Source of the DNA: Brevibacillus panacihumi
GTDB taxonomy: Bacteria > Bacillota > Bacilli > Brevibacillales > Brevibacillaceae
Assembly (NCBI RefSeq): GCF_003710985.1
Contig: NZ_RHHT01000032.1
Location: forward strand, 1-64,000
DNA length: 64,000 nucleotides
Reading direction: 5' to 3'
The notes under the pieces were generated by a model. It saw only the letters and a program-made list of their open reading frames with translations, made no database searches and was not told the origin of the DNA. Made by a program: the position numbers and the translations under genes. Shown here one piece after another: positions 45,591-56,349 of this stretch; position 1 is the first letter of the stretch; each line of letters begins with the position of its first letter.

Positions 45591-46541
45591 TTATTCGTAT
45601 TTAGCCAAGACCTCCCGGAGGATCTGCTTCATCTCGTCTATCAGCGCCTGCGGCTTTATTACAGTCGCTTCTTTTCCCAAGCTGAGAAAAAAGTGGGCAA
45701 AATACGAGATCTCACTTTCCGGAACTTCCTGCTCCATCCAGCCGCTGCCATCAGGATGAAGATGAAGACGGGGGGCGTGGGCGGGCCATAGTTCGGCTTC
45801 GCAGCGCTGGACGCCGATTTTGGTCAGCTCCACGTAAAAGAGGACATCCTTTCGCTGCCGTTTGCTAAACGATTCCCAGTTCCCCAAATGAATATGCCGA
45901 TGGTCCAATGGACTCGCGTCTTCTGCGATCTCGACCGCATCCATGCGATCACAGCGAAACAAGCGAAAATCCTCGCGCAAAAAGCAATAGGCGGGACAGT
46001 ACCAAAACCCGTTGCTGGCGTAGATGCCGACCGGCTGGATCAGGCGGCAGGACTCCCCATCGCGGGAATCGTACTGCATACGGATTACTTGCTGGAAAAT
46101 AGCCGCTTCGAGAAGCAGGGACAGGTGCTGTGATTCCTTCTGTCGGGTCGGGGCGAAAAAGTCCACGCGGTTCTTCATCTGATCGATGCGGTCTCTGACG
46201 TCGCCCGGCATGTAGTAGAAAAATTTATTCAGCGCAGAGCTGGATTCTGTCTCAAATGGAAGCGATGGGTAGTGGCGCAAGGAATGGCTGGCAAAAAACA
46301 TGGCGACTGCCTCTTCCTCTGTGAACGCGATAGGGGGAAGAATTCTTTCCTTCAGTACCTGATAGCCCCCGTGAGGACCCACCTCCGAATACAACGGGAC
46401 CCCCAGTTCGCTCAGCTCCTGCAAATCCCGCAGGATCGTCCGGGATGAGACGCCGAATTGGTTGGCAAGCTCATTGACCGTAAATTTGCGCATCCGGTTG
46501 ACGGTCATCATCAGCTCCATCAGTCGTTTGGACTTGGACAT
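45591..46541 (-). CDS. WYL domain transcriptional regulator (DeoR-type HTH)
   Basis: 316 residues from the ATG at 46541; other in-frame starts upstream are possible (46550, 46568). The N-terminal HTH is KRLMELMMTVNRMRKFTVNE, QFGVSSRTILRDLQELSELG and GPHGGYQV. The WYL domain follows (about 135-235: LIQPVGIYASNGFWYCPAYC, FRCDRMDAVEIAED), with the WYL triplet replaced by WYCPAYC. It is divergent from the DinB gene, the usual arrangement for such pairs. Confidence 0.87.
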   Translation of the reverse strand: MSKSKRLMELMMTVNRMRKFTVNELANQFGVSSRTILRDLQELSELGVPLYSEVGPHGGYQVLKERILPPIAFTEEEAVAMFFASHSLRHYPSLPFETESSSALNKFFYYMPGDVRDRIDQMKNRVDFFAPTRQKESQHLSLLLEAAIFQQVIRMQYDSRDGESCRLIQPVGIYASNGFWYCPAYCFLREDFRLFRCDRMDAVEIAEDASPLDHRHIHLGNWESFSKRQRKDVLFYVELTKIGVQRCEAELWPAHAPRLHLHPDGSGWMEQEVPESEISYFAHFFLSLGKEATVIKPQALIDEMKQILREVLAKYE

Positions 46542-46564
46542 GGCAAGCATCCGCACCTTTTTTA

Positions 46565-46588
46565 TCATAATTATGACAAAACCTGTCA
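46565..46588. promoter_or_regulatory. Palindromes between WYL regulator and DinB gene
   Basis: TCATAATTATGA (46565-46576, perfect) is followed by GACA-N5-TGTC (46575-46587). Such symmetry in a divergent gap suggests a regulator site; which protein binds is unknown. Confidence 0.4.
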
Positions 46589-46650
46589 CTATTATACGCT
46601 AGAGTTAAGACAGGCAAAGCCCCTAATCAAACGAAATGGAGTGATTGTTC

Positions 46651-47138
46651 ATGGAAGCAACGAAGGAATTGAAGGATTTTCTGTTTGAAGAACTGGAGCT
46701 AATTGTCCGTACTACCGCAGGTTTGGTTCGGAAGATTTCTCCGCAGGATTGGGAATTCAAGCCGCGTGAAAACATGCGCACGATACGCGAGCTCGTTTCC
46801 CACCTCGTCGCCATTCCGGCTGTAGATCTGCTGATCCTTCAAGAGAACAGTCAGGACGACGTTCGGGCTCTGGAAGCGACTTTTGACCAGGAGCATGATC
46901 CGGAGTTTTGCTCGATCGCATGCAGCAGGGATTGCGGGCTTTGAAGGCGTATATGGAAAACTTGAGCGAGGAAGATTTTTTGCACAAGAAAACAACACCC
47001 TATTACCTTCCTGACCACGGCGTTGCCCAGGCGAAGTGGCTGATCGAGATCACCACCCATGCCCAGCATCATCGCGGACAGCTTTTTACCTATCTGAAAA
47101 CGCTTGGATATGAGATCAATATGTTTGACTTGTACTAA
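46651..47138 (+). pseudogene. DinB family protein, frameshifted
   Basis: Two overlapping frames encode one DinB protein. Frame 1 from ATG 46651 (GGAGTG upstream) gives MEATKELKDFLFEELELIV, with the first metal His in IRELVSHLVAIP, and then goes out of frame at about 46905 near DQEHDPE. Frame 2 resumes with LLDRMQQGLRALKAYMEN and ends with the metal pair in THAQHHRGQLFTYLKTLGYE. One extra T in the TTTT at 46901-46904 region would join them. It may be a true frameshift mutation, a sequencing error or slippage. Confidence 0.85.
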
Positions 47139-47158
47139 ATGCAAAGGGGAATTCCTTC

Positions 47159-47632
47159 ATGGCAACGACTTCACCCAAACTCCCATTGACCCCCGAAGAA
47201 AGAAAGCAATTGCGGGCGGCCAAGCTTACCTTGAGACAGATTCCTGCACTAGAAGCAGAGGAGCTTGCGAAAGCCCTGCAGGTATCGCAAGAAAGAGCGA
47301 GATACTTGCGGGCGCTGGCGGAATTTCAAACCATTCCCTCGATTGGTCCCAGAGTGGCTGAAGGGGTAGTCTCCCTCGGTTTCTATTCGCTGGAGGAAAT
47401 TAAAAATGAGGATGGCGCCGATTTGATCAATCGCTATGAGTTGATGCTGGGCTATTGGGAGGACCCTTGTCTGGAGGACTGCTTTCGCTGTATCGTTCAT
47501 CACGCGAATCATCCGGACTCTGAGAGGAATTGGTTTGACTTTACTGCGGAGCGCAAGCGGTATCGGGCTGAGCACGGGTATCCTGCTTCTAGGCCCGGTA
47601 TTGCTTGGTATGAGCTTAAAAAGATGCCGTAA
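47159..47632 (+). CDS. Cdd1 family helix-hairpin-helix protein
   Basis: 157 residues. It matches the Cdd1 'pathogenicity locus' family: FQTIPSIGPRVAEGVVSLGF (helix-hairpin-helix, about 57-76), LMLGYWEDPCLEDCFRCIV (Cys residues), then NWFDFTAERKRYRAEHGYP. Family members are small, with unknown biochemistry. An N-terminal extension of about 55 residues precedes the Cdd1 core. It starts 20 bp after the DinB reading frame and may share its promoter. Confidence 0.8.
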   Translation: MATTSPKLPLTPEERKQLRAAKLTLRQIPALEAEELAKALQVSQERARYLRALAEFQTIPSIGPRVAEGVVSLGFYSLEEIKNEDGADLINRYELMLGYWEDPCLEDCFRCIVHHANHPDSERNWFDFTAERKRYRAEHGYPASRPGIAWYELKKMP

Positions 47633-47660
47633 GGTGCCTTTTCATTTTGCTGTCATCGAT

Positions 47661-47890
47661 CTGTAGTGGAGATGAGGAAAAAGGAGAAAACGCTCAGGCG
47701 GGTTGGGATCTTTGCTGGGGGCCATCCCTGGCCGCCTCCCACTCCAAAGGCGGAACCGCGGCCAAAAGCAGCCGTCTCGGGGATGAAAAATCAGGGTTGT
47801 CCGCTAAATACGTGTTCCGCCTTTTCCGTTCCCGGCTTGGTTGAGATCCCAAATGCCTTCGCTTTTTTCTCCTTTTTCCTCTACCAGCTT
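47661..47890 (+). repeat. Dispersed palindromic repeat, full copy 3
   Basis: About 230 bp with left blocks GAGGAAAAAGGAGAAAACGC and GTTGGGATCTTTGC, middle AAAGGCGGAACCGCGGCC and GTCCGCTAAATACG, right GTTCCGCCTTTTCCG, AGATCCCAAATGCCTTCGC and TCTCCTTTTTCCTC. It lies between the Cdd1 gene and a cluster of small membrane-protein genes. Confidence 0.9.
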
Positions 47891-48286
47891 TGATCGGTCG
47901 GAAAGCCGTTTTTTTGTAGGCTTCTCCGTGAAATTTATCGTGTGTTTACAAATCATATTGGAAGACAAATGGCAGTTTGGAACAGGGAAATATCGTTCCA
48001 TTCTGCCACTTCATGTTGCCTTTCCGTAATTGCCGCTTGAGAAAGAAGACAAGTTGATCTTGCCTTCTTTTCTGTCCAACTGGACTTATGGCGAGGATCG
48101 ATTTATTAAACCATTTAAACTCTTAAAATGTGATTTAGGGTTACAGACAGTATATGTAGAAACAACATAACTACTGTGTTAAATGCAAAATTTCCCAATT
48201 TAACCCATTTTTTGATATCATGATCTATAGGCTGCAAATTTTAACTACTTGCGGTCAACTCTAATCAATTAGAGGTGATTCTTGGA
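47891..48286. other. AT-rich intergenic stretch with no gene seen
   Basis: After the repeat, 395 bp hold no ORF with a ribosome site. The base composition turns AT-rich from about 48070 and stays so up to 49290, unlike the surrounding pur genes, pointing to a different origin. Confidence 0.5.
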
Positions 48287-48481
48287 ATGGGTCCAATCAT
48301 AGGATTTGCAATATTACTACTTATTGCAGTTATTTGTTATCTCGCGGTAGAACGATTAATTGAACGCAGTCTAAAAATCAAGAGTTTCCTTGTAACTGCA
48401 GTACTTAAAACGATCGTACTTGTAATAATTAGTATGTTGTTCTTTCAGTACTTGCCGATATTTGGCAATATGTTTCCTTAG
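48287..48481 (+). CDS. Small membrane protein, 64 residues
   Basis: Start at ATG 48287 with AGAGGTGA eight bases upstream; a GTG four codons earlier is also possible. Two membrane helices: IIGFAILLLIAVICYLAVER and VLKTIVLVIISMLFFQYL with a basic loop between (ERSLKIKS). The C-terminus is short (PIFGNMFP). The family is not recognised. It is the first of three small membrane-protein genes in an AT-rich patch. Confidence 0.6.
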   Translation: MGPIIGFAILLLIAVICYLAVERLIERSLKIKSFLVTAVLKTIVLVIISMLFFQYLPIFGNMFP

Positions 48482-48570
48482 TACACAACACATTTAATAA
48501 AAAGCAACTGAAGAATTTGACGTACTTGTTAAATGTTCGATGATTTAGAAAATGGAAATTAGGTGGTTCA

Positions 48571-48744
48571 TTGCGTAAATACTTCCTCTTAACAGTCGGT
48601 GTTCTATGGACAATCAATGCTTTTTGGAAAATATTCAGCGGTAACTCCTCCAGTATTGAACTTGTAGCATGGTTCATCGGAGCTATCGGTTTTTCTCTTT
48701 CCGGTATTACTATGTTCAAACGAGCGAGAGATAAATCTTGTTGA
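48571..48744 (+). CDS. Small membrane protein, 57 residues
   Basis: TTG start at 48571 with AGGTGG 4 bases before it (short spacing), stop TGA at 48742. The sequence MRKYFLLTVGVLWTINAFW has one helix, then GNSSSIELVAWFIGAIGFSL a second, and a basic tail FKRARDKSC. No family is recognised. Its position between two other small membrane-protein genes in the same direction supports it. Confidence 0.5.
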   Translation: MRKYFLLTVGVLWTINAFWKIFSGNSSSIELVAWFIGAIGFSLSGITMFKRARDKSC

Positions 48745-48839
48745 CCCACTGAACATACTAAGCACTGTGGTAAATTTCCATAATAGTTTGGTATTATCAG
48801 GAAATACATATGTTAACTTCTGAAAATGAGGTGCTTTAA

Positions 48840-49139
48840 TTGAGGTGGTTCTTTTCGCCTGAGAAGAAAAAATATAAGTATGTTGTAAAAGCTGTTGCCT
48901 TTTCCTCCCTCATAAATCTTGTGTGTTTCTTTATCGTCCCAGTGTTGTCGGGACTACTTCTTACCTACTTCTATACACCTGATGTCATTGATGCGTATAA
49001 CGACGTTGAATATTTGCAAAACGAAGTAAGTTTTGGTTTCGTTCAGAGACCGGGTAATGCCGAAATGTTAGTTCCTTTTTTTCTTGGTTTCGTTGCATAT
49101 TTTATTCTACTTTTTGTGGTTCAAAAGATTAAAAGATAA
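48840..49139 (+). CDS. Small membrane protein, 99 residues
   Basis: TTG start at 48840 with GAGGTG seven bases upstream. Two membrane helices (about 18-42 and 76-94) flank an acidic extracytoplasmic region (YTPDVIDAYNDVEYLQNEVS). Basic residues sit at the cytoplasmic ends (KKKYKY, QKIKR). The family is not known. It ends 150 bp before the purN terminator and runs towards it. Confidence 0.6.
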   Translation: MRWFFSPEKKKYKYVVKAVAFSSLINLVCFFIVPVLSGLLLTYFYTPDVIDAYNDVEYLQNEVSFGFVQRPGNAEMLVPFFLGFVAYFILLFVVQKIKR

Positions 49140-49288
49140 TTGGTACCGGAAATTTCTAAGCTCTCCTTTACATAATTGAGCTTGTGTTAAAAAAGTTCAT
49201 TTCTCAACATTTTGCCCGTTGGCTTAAAACCGGATCAATTATTTACTTTTTCAGTCTAAAACAATATTTTCAATGAACATTTGGATCA

Positions 49289-49326
49289 TAAAAAAAGAGG
49301 GTACGGCACTTATGCCTCCCTCTGTT
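49289..49326 (-). terminator. Terminator after purN
   Basis: AGAGGG/CCCTCT and GGCA/TGCC stems with a 4-base loop; on the minus strand followed by seven T. It ends the purCSQLFMN transcript, so purHD needs its own promoter. Confidence 0.85.
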
Positions 49327-49331
49327 CCGTC

Positions 49332-49943
49332 TTACTGTGTAATTTGTACAAAACGACCATCCCGTCTTACTCTATCAGCCAAAAGCCAGCCGATGACCTC
49401 AACCAAAAGTCCATGCTCGACCTGATGAATGCGGGCTGCAAGCGTATCTGGCGTATCGCCTTCCTCCACTGGTACCGGAAGCTGGGCGATGATCGGTCCG
49501 GTGTCGAGTCCGGCATCTACGAAATGAACCGTTACCCCTGTTACCTTTACCCCGCAGGCAAGTGCCTGACCGACGGCGTCCTTGCCTGGGAAAGCGGGCA
49601 AAAGCGACGGGTGCAGATTGATGATGCTGCCTTCGTATTCCTTGAGCAGCGTCTCGCCGATCAATCGCATGTAGCCGGCCAAAACAACCAGGGTGATGTC
49701 GCGTTTTTGCAGTTCTGCCACGATTTCGGCTTCAAAAGCGGCTTTTCCCGCATAGGCTTTGGGGTCAAACACGAAGGTTTCTACACCCAGACGTGCCGCA
49801 CGCTCCAATACTTTGGCACCCGGCTTGTCGCAGACGAGGAGGGCAATTTCTGCCCCGCTCAGCTTGCCTGACTGCACGGCCTGCACGATGGCTTCAAAAT
49901 TTGAGCCGCTTCCAGAGGCAAAAATGGCTACTCTTCTCACCAT
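49332..49943 (-). CDS. purN: Phosphoribosylglycinamide formyltransferase PurN
   Basis: 203 residues. Transfers a formyl group from 10-formyl-THF to GAR. The catalytic Asn/His/Asp set is visible in [13 protein letters not shown] and [13 protein letters not shown]. The nucleotide opening is [12 protein letters not shown]. It overlaps purM by 7 bp. It is the last gene of the main pur operon here. Confidence 0.96.
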   Translation of the reverse strand: MVRRVAIFASGSGSNFEAIVQAVQSGKLSGAEIALLVCDKPGAKVLERAARLGVETFVFDPKAYAGKAAFEAEIVAELQKRDITLVVLAGYMRLIGETLLKEYEGSIINLHPSLLPAFPGKDAVGQALACGVKVTGVTVHFVDAGLDTGPIIAQLPVPVEEGDTPDTLAARIHQVEHGLLVEVIGWLLADRVRRDGRFVQITQ

Positions 49944-50977
49944 TCCACCCCGTTGTACACGACTTTCCGCTCCCCTGCGGCGATATGTCCGATCCGGTAT
50001 GGCTGCTCACCCAATTGCTGCAGGTGCGCCATCACGTCGTCCGCATCCTCCGCCTTGACCACGAGCATCATGCCGATTCCCATGTTGAAGGTTTTGTACA
50101 TATCGGGATAAGAGATGTTGCCCGCCTCCTGAACCAGTTGGAAAATCGGCAGGACAGGCCAGGAGCCGACTTCGATCACCGCTTGCATACCTTCGGGAAG
50201 GACGCGCGGAATGTTTTCAGTAAAGCCACCGCCAGTGATGTGGGCCAAAGCCTTGACCGGATGCTTTTCCAGAACGGAGAGAACCTGCTTCACATAGATA
50301 CGGGTAGGAGTCAGCAGCTCTTCGCCCAGCTTTTTGCCGAGAGCCTCAACATGCTCATGCAAAGACATGCCTTTATCGGCGAGCAGGACTTTGCGCACGA
50401 GCGAGAAGCCGTTGCTGTGCACGCCGCTGGAAGCAAGCCCGATCAGCACATCCCCGGCCGCGACGCCAGCTCCGGTAATCATCTTGGGTTCATCGACGAC
50501 ACCGACCGTAAAGCCTGCGATATCATATTCGCCCTCCGCGTACATGCCAGGCATCTCGGCTGTCTCCCCGCCGATCAGGGAGCAGCCTGCCTGGGAGCAG
50601 CCTTCGGCGATTCCTTTGACGATCGCTTCGATTTTTTCTGGAATGACTTTGTCTACCGCCAGATAATCGAGGAAAAAGAGCGGCTCCGCACCTTGCACGA
50701 CGACGTCATTGACACACATCGCGACAGCGTCGATCCCGATGGTATCATGCTTTTCCATCGCGAAAGCAAGCTTGAGCTTGGTTCCAACTCCATCGGTCCC
50801 CGATACAAGCACCGGCTTATCATATTTCTTCGTATCCAGGCGAAATAATGCGCCGAATCCCCCCAGATCGGTCATCACTTCCGGGCGAAACGTCCGCTTG
50901 ACGTGTTTTTTCATTCGTTCGACCGCTTCATTCCCGGCGTCGATGTCTACCCCTGCTTGCTTGTATGCTTCACTCAT
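49937..50977 (-). CDS. purM: Phosphoribosylformylglycinamidine cyclo-ligase PurM
   Basis: 346 residues from the ATG at 50977 (GGGGGAG upstream; earlier ATG rejected). It closes the imidazole ring to give AIR. The AIR synthetase motifs are [50 protein letters not shown] and the C-terminal [16 protein letters not shown]. It is 45 bp downstream of purF. Confidence 0.97.
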   Translation of the reverse strand: MSEAYKQAGVDIDAGNEAVERMKKHVKRTFRPEVMTDLGGFGALFRLDTKKYDKPVLVSGTDGVGTKLKLAFAMEKHDTIGIDAVAMCVNDVVVQGAEPLFFLDYLAVDKVIPEKIEAIVKGIAEGCSQAGCSLIGGETAEMPGMYAEGEYDIAGFTVGVVDEPKMITGAGVAAGDVLIGLASSGVHSNGFSLVRKVLLADKGMSLHEHVEALGKKLGEELLTPTRIYVKQVLSVLEKHPVKALAHITGGGFTENIPRVLPEGMQAVIEVGSWPVLPIFQLVQEAGNISYPDMYKTFNMGIGMMLVVKAEDADDVMAHLQQLGEQPYRIGHIAAGERKVVYNGVEW

Positions 50978-51022
50978 CGTTTCTCCCCCTAAGAGGTGTT
51001 TCTTTCGGATCACAATTCCTGT

Positions 51023-52441
51023 CTAGCACTTGAGAGCAGGCAAAGCCTCTTCGAAATGGATCTCCGTCGGATACTGACCGGTAAAGCAGGCGAGACAATG
51101 TCCGTTGTTGGGCGCTGTATCCTTGCGTCCGATCGCAGCCAGCATTCCCTCTACCGACAAGAAAGAGAGACTGTCGGCTTCGATGATCTGACGGATTTCT
51201 TCCACCGATTTGGTCGCCGCGATCAGCTCGTCGCGGGTCGAGGTATCGATTCCATAAAAGCAAGGATTCATAACGGGCGGCGAACTGATCTGCACATGCA
51301 CTTCCCTGGCCCCTGCCTCGCGCAGCATGCGCACGATTCGGTTGCTGGTCGTGCCGCGCACGATGGAATCGTCGATCATGACCACACGCTTGCCTTCCAC
51401 CACTTTGCGCACGGCAGACAGCTTCAGGTAGACCGCTCGCTCACGCAGTTCCTGGCTCGGCTGGATAAAGGTGCGGCCGACGTAGCGGTTTTTGATCAAG
51501 CCGATCTCGTAGGGGATCCCAGTCGCTTCCGCGTATCCGATCGCTGCGGAGATGCTGGAGTCCGGCACCCCTGTCACGACATCCGCTTCTATGGGCGATT
51601 CCAGCGCAAGCTGCTTGCCCAGGCGTTTGCGGGCCATGTGGACGTTGATTCCGTCGATGTCGCTGTCTGGACGCGCGAAGTAAATGTATTCGAACGTGCA
51701 GATTGAACGTTGTGTATGCGGGGTAAACTTGGTCTCGGTCAAGCCATTCTCATCAATGATGATCAGCTCGCCCGGCTGCACATCCCGCCAGTACTCCGCT
51801 CCGATGATATCAAAAGCGCATGTCTCCGAAGCGACGCAGATCGCATCTCCAAGGCGGCCCAGCGACAAGGGGCGCAGTCCATTGGGATCGAGCGCGATGA
51901 TGAGCTGGTGATTGTTCATCACGACGAGGGCATAAGCCCCCTTGATATGCTGCAGGGCATCCTTCACCGCTCCGGGCAGATCGCTGCTCTCGGAACGAGC
52001 GATCAGATGCGCGATGACTTCGGTATCGCTTGTCGTTTGAAAAATAGAGCCTTTTGCCTCCAACTCCTTGCGCAGAACAGCTGCATTCACCAGGTTCCCG
52101 TTGTGGGCAACTGCCATACTGCCCTGTGCATAGCGGAAAAAGAGCGGCTGGGCATTCTCAATCTTGCTGGAACCTGCTGTCGTATAGCGGGTGTGTCCGA
52201 TGGCGATATGACCGCGGAATTTTTCCAGATCTCCTTTGCCAAACGCTTCCGAGACGAGCCCCATTCCGCGATGCTTATACCACTTCTCGCCGTCGGAGGC
52301 GCAGATCCCTGCGCTCTCCTGACCGCGATGCTGCAGGGCGTGAAGCCCCAGATAAGTCAATTGAGACGCTTCCTCGTGGTTGTAGATGCCAAATACGCCG
52401 CATTCTTCATTCAATTTGTCCCAGATCAACTTATCAAACAT
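51023..52441 (-). CDS. purF: Amidophosphoribosyltransferase PurF
   Basis: 472 residues. First step of the pathway: PRPP plus glutamine to phosphoribosylamine. It has a 13-residue propeptide, after which Cys14 (EECGVFG) is the N-terminal nucleophile. The PRPP motif is [14 protein letters not shown]. Four Cys in SICTFE, NPCFYG and GHCLACF are placed as in the Fe-S-containing B. subtilis type. The start overlaps the purL end by 16 bp. Confidence 0.97.
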   Translation of the reverse strand: MFDKLIWDKLNEECGVFGIYNHEEASQLTYLGLHALQHRGQESAGICASDGEKWYKHRGMGLVSEAFGKGDLEKFRGHIAIGHTRYTTAGSSKIENAQPLFFRYAQGSMAVAHNGNLVNAAVLRKELEAKGSIFQTTSDTEVIAHLIARSESSDLPGAVKDALQHIKGAYALVVMNNHQLIIALDPNGLRPLSLGRLGDAICVASETCAFDIIGAEYWRDVQPGELIIIDENGLTETKFTPHTQRSICTFEYIYFARPDSDIDGINVHMARKRLGKQLALESPIEADVVTGVPDSSISAAIGYAEATGIPYEIGLIKNRYVGRTFIQPSQELRERAVYLKLSAVRKVVEGKRVVMIDDSIVRGTTSNRIVRMLREAGAREVHVQISSPPVMNPCFYGIDTSTRDELIAATKSVEEIRQIIEADSLSFLSVEGMLAAIGRKDTAPNNGHCLACFTGQYPTEIHFEEALPALKC

Positions 52442-54669
52442 GGAATCGCATCCTTCCAGGCTGCTTTCACCTCTTGAATCGAAGCGCGAATCGCTTCTGT
52501 TCCGTTCACGTTTACCACGAGGCTGTCGCCTCCGGTTTTTCCGATCACTTGTGCAGGCACACCGTGTTCCTGAGCCAGAGCCAATACTGCCGCTGCCTGC
52601 TCCTGCGAAGTGCTGAGCAGAATGCGGGACTGTGATTCGCTGAACAGCAGAACATCTGGACGCAAGGAAGATTCAAGCTCTACCTGCGCACCGAATTCTT
52701 TGCCGAAGCAGGACTCTGCCAGAGCAGCAGCCAGACCGCCCTCGGACAGGTCATGCGCGGATTTTACCAAGCCTTTGCGGATCGCCGAGAGAACCAGCTT
52801 TTGTACAGCCGCTTCTTTGGCCAGATCGATTTGCGGAGGACGACCGGAGATGGAGCCGGTAACCAGCTTCTGATACTCGCTTCCGCCCAGCTCGGCGAAT
52901 GTCTCGCCCAGCAAGATGATGGCGTCGCCTTCGTGCTTGAAGTCTTGTGTTGTAATATGGTCTACATCGGTGATCAGACCTACCATGCCGACAGTCGGAG
53001 TCGGATAGATCGGCTCGCCGCTGCGTTCATTGTAGAAAGAGACGTTTCCGCCGATAACCGGCGAGTCCAGCGCCACACATGCCTCGCTCATGCCCTCGCA
53101 GGCCTTTTCGAACTGCCAGAACACTTCAGGCTTCTCCGGGCTGCCGAAGTTGAGGCAGTCGGTGATCGCCAATGGCTCTGCGCCGGAGCAGACGACGTTG
53201 CGGGCCGACTCGGCTACGGCAATTGCGCCGCCTACTTTTGGATCGAGGTAGACGTAGCGTCCGTTGCAATCGGTGCTCATCGCCAAAGCCTTGCGAGTGC
53301 CGCGCACCATGACGACGGCTGCGTCAGAGCCAGGCTTTACAGCGGTGTTGGCGCGGACGATATGGTCGTATTGTTCGTATACCCACGCTTTGCTGGCGAC
53401 AGTCGGCTGTGCCAGGATGCTTTTCAGCGTTTCATTCAGGTCAGCAGGCTCGGGAATCGCGGCCAGCACATCCACCTTTGCATTCGCTTCATAATAAGCA
53501 GGGACAGCGGATGGACGATGGTAGACGGGCGCATCTTCCGCCAAGCTGTCTACAGGCACTTCCGCTACGACTTCCCCTTTGTGCAGCAGACGCAGCATGC
53601 TGTCATCGGTTACTTTCCCGACGACCGCAGAAGCCAAGCCCCATTTGTCAAAAATCGCGATGGCCTCGGCTTCTTTGCCGCTTTCTACTACTACGAGCAT
53701 GCGCTCCTGGGACTCGGAGAGCATCATTTCGTAGGCGGACATGCCGGCTTCACGCTGCGGCACCAGGTCGAGGTTCATCTCGATCCCGTTCCCTGCTTTG
53801 GACGCCATCTCGGAGCTGGAGCTGGTCAAGCCAGCCGCGCCCATGTCCTGAATCCCGACGACAATCCCTGTATCAATCAGCTCCAGGCATGCTTCCAGGA
53901 GCAGCTTTTCCATGAACGGATCTCCCACCTGTACGGCAGGACGTTTTTTCTCGGAGTCTTCATTCAGCTCCTCCGACGCGAAAGTAGCGCCGTGAATGCC
54001 GTCGCGGCCCGTGCTGGCTCCCACGTAGATGACCGGGTTGCCGATGCCGGAGGCGACGCCTTTTTGGATTTTTTCGTGATCGATCAGACCGACGCACATG
54101 GCGTTGACCAATGGATTTCCTTCATACGTCGGATCGAAGTTGACCTCTCCCCCGACGGTCGGAATCCCGATGCAGTTGCCGTAGCCCGCGATTCCTTCTA
54201 CGACATGCTCGAACAGATACTTCACGCGCGGGTTGGTCAATTCGCCAAAACGAAGGGAATTGAGAACCGCGATCGGACGGGCACCCATCGAAAATACATC
54301 GCGGATGATCCCGCCGACACCCGTTGCCGCTCCTTGATACGGTTCAATGGCGGATGGATGGTTATGGCTTTCGATCTTAAAGACGACAGCTTGCTGGTCG
54401 CCGATGTCTACAATTCCCGCTCCTTCGCCGGGACCTTGCAGGACGCGAGGGCCCTTCGTCGGAAAACGGCGCAGGACAGGCTTGGAGTTTTTATAGGAGC
54501 AATGCTCGGACCACATGACGCTGTAGAGTCCGGTCTCTGTCCAGTTCGGTTTGCGTCCGATGATGTCGACCACACGCTGGTACTCGTCATCGGTCAGGCC
54601 GATTTCGCGATACAGCTTCTGCTCGGAAATTTGTTCAGCTGTCGGTTCATTATGCGTGAGTTGTGGCAC
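52426..54669 (-). CDS. purL: Phosphoribosylformylglycinamidine synthase subunit PurL
   Basis: 747 residues, the small PurL that needs PurQ and PurS. GTG start with GGAGGG nine bases upstream. The FGAM synthase motifs are [47 protein letters not shown] and GDGC-like [17 protein letters not shown]. It overlaps purQ by 20 bp and purF by 16 bp, so these genes are tightly coupled. Confidence 0.97.
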   Translation of the reverse strand: MPQLTHNEPTAEQISEQKLYREIGLTDDEYQRVVDIIGRKPNWTETGLYSVMWSEHCSYKNSKPVLRRFPTKGPRVLQGPGEGAGIVDIGDQQAVVFKIESHNHPSAIEPYQGAATGVGGIIRDVFSMGARPIAVLNSLRFGELTNPRVKYLFEHVVEGIAGYGNCIGIPTVGGEVNFDPTYEGNPLVNAMCVGLIDHEKIQKGVASGIGNPVIYVGASTGRDGIHGATFASEELNEDSEKKRPAVQVGDPFMEKLLLEACLELIDTGIVVGIQDMGAAGLTSSSSEMASKAGNGIEMNLDLVPQREAGMSAYEMMLSESQERMLVVVESGKEAEAIAIFDKWGLASAVVGKVTDDSMLRLLHKGEVVAEVPVDSLAEDAPVYHRPSAVPAYYEANAKVDVLAAIPEPADLNETLKSILAQPTVASKAWVYEQYDHIVRANTAVKPGSDAAVVMVRGTRKALAMSTDCNGRYVYLDPKVGGAIAVAESARNVVCSGAEPLAITDCLNFGSPEKPEVFWQFEKACEGMSEACVALDSPVIGGNVSFYNERSGEPIYPTPTVGMVGLITDVDHITTQDFKHEGDAIILLGETFAELGGSEYQKLVTGSISGRPPQIDLAKEAAVQKLVLSAIRKGLVKSAHDLSEGGLAAALAESCFGKEFGAQVELESSLRPDVLLFSESQSRILLSTSQEQAAAVLALAQEHGVPAQVIGKTGGDSLVVNVNGTEAIRASIQEVKAAWKDAIPCLIS

Positions 54670-55342
54670 GGTTCCGTTCCCTCCAGGTCTTCAGGATTGA
54701 AGTAAACATGCGGCGTCCGTCATCGGATGTCATCCAGGCATGGACAGCGCGCTCCGGGTGAGGCATCATGCCCAGTACGTTGCCTTTTTCATTGACAATC
54801 CCGGCAATATCCTCAAGCGAGCCGTTGGGGTTTTCCCCATGATAGCGGAATACGATCTGATTGCCCCTTTTCAATTGGGCCAGCGTTTCTTCGTCACAGT
54901 AGTAGTTGCCTTCTCCATGCGCGATCGGGATGTGGATGACCTCGCCCTGGTCGTAATCCTTAGTAAAGGCCGTATCGTTGTTCTCTACGCGCAAAGCGGA
55001 CAGCTTGCAGCGGAATTTGAGGGAGCGGTTGCGCAGCAGGACGCCTGGGAGCAGTCCAGCTTCCGTGAGGATCTGAAACCCGTTGCAAATCCCCATGACC
55101 AGCTTGCCTTCCTCGGCCGCCTTCACCACTTGCTCCATGACGGGCGAGAATTGGGCGACAGCACCGCAGCGCAAGTAATCTCCGTAGGAGAAGCCGCCTG
55201 GCAAAAGAATCACGTCATACGCGGTAAGATCGGTGTCAGAGTGCCAGACGTAATCCACCGGCACGCCCATGACGTCTTCCACCGCGTTGTACAAATCGAT
55301 GTCGGCATTGGAGCCGGGAAAGACAATAACGGCTACTCGCAT
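54650..55342 (-). CDS. purQ: Phosphoribosylformylglycinamidine synthase subunit PurQ
   Basis: 230 residues from the ATG at 55342 (GGAGGG eight bases upstream). Glutamine amidotransferase class I: nucleophile Cys86 in [10 protein letters not shown]; His and Glu in MPHPERAVH. It supplies ammonia to PurL. It overlaps purL by 20 bp and starts 3 bp after purS. Confidence 0.96.
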   Translation of the reverse strand: MRVAVIVFPGSNADIDLYNAVEDVMGVPVDYVWHSDTDLTAYDVILLPGGFSYGDYLRCGAVAQFSPVMEQVVKAAEEGKLVMGICNGFQILTEAGLLPGVLLRNRSLKFRCKLSALRVENNDTAFTKDYDQGEVIHIPIAHGEGNYYCDEETLAQLKRGNQIVFRYHGENPNGSLEDIAGIVNEKGNVLGMMPHPERAVHAWMTSDDGRRMFTSILKTWRERNRATTHA

Positions 55343-55345
55343 CAC

Positions 55346-55594
55346 TCAGCCCTCCACGATCTCAAAGCGATAGTCTTCAACCACCGTATTGGCCAGCAGC
55401 TTTTCACACATTTCACGGACGCGCTCTTCCGCCTGGGCACGATCATTCGTTCCAAGCTCCAGCTCCATGTACTTGCCGATGCGCACGTTCGCCACCTCGT
55501 CAAAGCCCAAGGTGTTCAACGCTCCCTTTACTGCATTCCCCTGCGGGTCCAATACACTCTCACGCAATGTAACATACACAACTGCCTTAAACAT
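55346..55594 (-). CDS. purS: Phosphoribosylformylglycinamidine synthase subunit PurS
   Basis: 82 residues from the ATG at 55594 (GGAGGAG six bases upstream). It bridges PurL and PurQ. Family features: [31 protein letters not shown]. It overlaps purC by 8 bp. Confidence 0.95.
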   Translation of the reverse strand: MFKAVVYVTLRESVLDPQGNAVKGALNTLGFDEVANVRIGKYMELELGTNDRAQAEERVREMCEKLLANTVVEDYRFEIVEG

Positions 55595-56306
55595 GGACAT
55601 CTCCTCCCAATCTTCTCAGCATTTCCTGATACGCTTCCTCCACATTTCCCAGATCGCGGCGAAAACGGTCTTTATCCAACTTTTCATTCGTTTCCGAATC
55701 CCAGAACCGGCATGTATCCGGCGATATTTCATCGGCGAGGAGAATGTCTCCCTCCGGCGTTCTTCCAAATTCCAGTTTAAAGTCAACCAGTGTAATCTTG
55801 CGTTCGCGCAAATAAGGACGCAACACTTCATTCACTGCGAGGCCCATGCGTTCCAATGCCGCCTGATCCTCTTCGCTCGCAATCCCCAAGACCTTGATAT
55901 GGGAAGCATTGACCAACGGATCTCCCAAGGCGTCATCCTTGTAGTAGAACTCGACGACAGGCTCAGGCAAGACGGTCCCTTCTGCCATGCCCAATCTCTT
56001 CGCCAGCGAACCGGCAGCGATATTGCGAACGACAACCTCCAACGGGATAATCTCAACCTGACGAACCACTTGCTCGGTCGCGGACAGGAGGCGGACAAAA
56101 TGATTGTCGATGCCACGTTCTTTGAGCATCGTGAAAAAGATGGCGGTAATCCGGTTGTTCAGCTCACCTTTTCCCGTGATTTGAGCGCGTTTTTCTCCGT
56201 TGAATGCCGTAGCATCATCCTTGTACTCCACCCAGTACTGCCCGGGAACAGAAGTCCGATAAATCCGTTTTGCCTTTCCTTCGTAAAGTTGTTCTTGTTT
56301 TTCCAC
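55587..56306 (-). CDS. purC: SAICAR synthase PurC
   Basis: 239 residues from the GTG at 56306, where GGGAAGGTG is nine bases upstream; a GTG four codons earlier has no spacing. It joins CAIR and aspartate. Motifs: [29 protein letters not shown] and [22 protein letters not shown]. It is the first gene here; purE, purK and purB, which precede it in B. subtilis, are not in the window. Confidence 0.96.
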   Translation of the reverse strand: MEKQEQLYEGKAKRIYRTSVPGQYWVEYKDDATAFNGEKRAQITGKGELNNRITAIFFTMLKERGIDNHFVRLLSATEQVVRQVEIIPLEVVVRNIAAGSLAKRLGMAEGTVLPEPVVEFYYKDDALGDPLVNASHIKVLGIASEEDQAALERMGLAVNEVLRPYLRERKITLVDFKLEFGRTPEGDILLADEISPDTCRFWDSETNEKLDKDRFRRDLGNVEEAYQEMLRRLGGDVHV

Positions 56307-56349
56307 CGTAGAAGTCACCTTCCCAGATAAAAGGGTTGTATTGCGATTA

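Noticed and set aside
52753-54705. 650-codon plus-strand ORF opposite purL
   Set aside because: Shadow of purL; no homology-like motif, no start signal.
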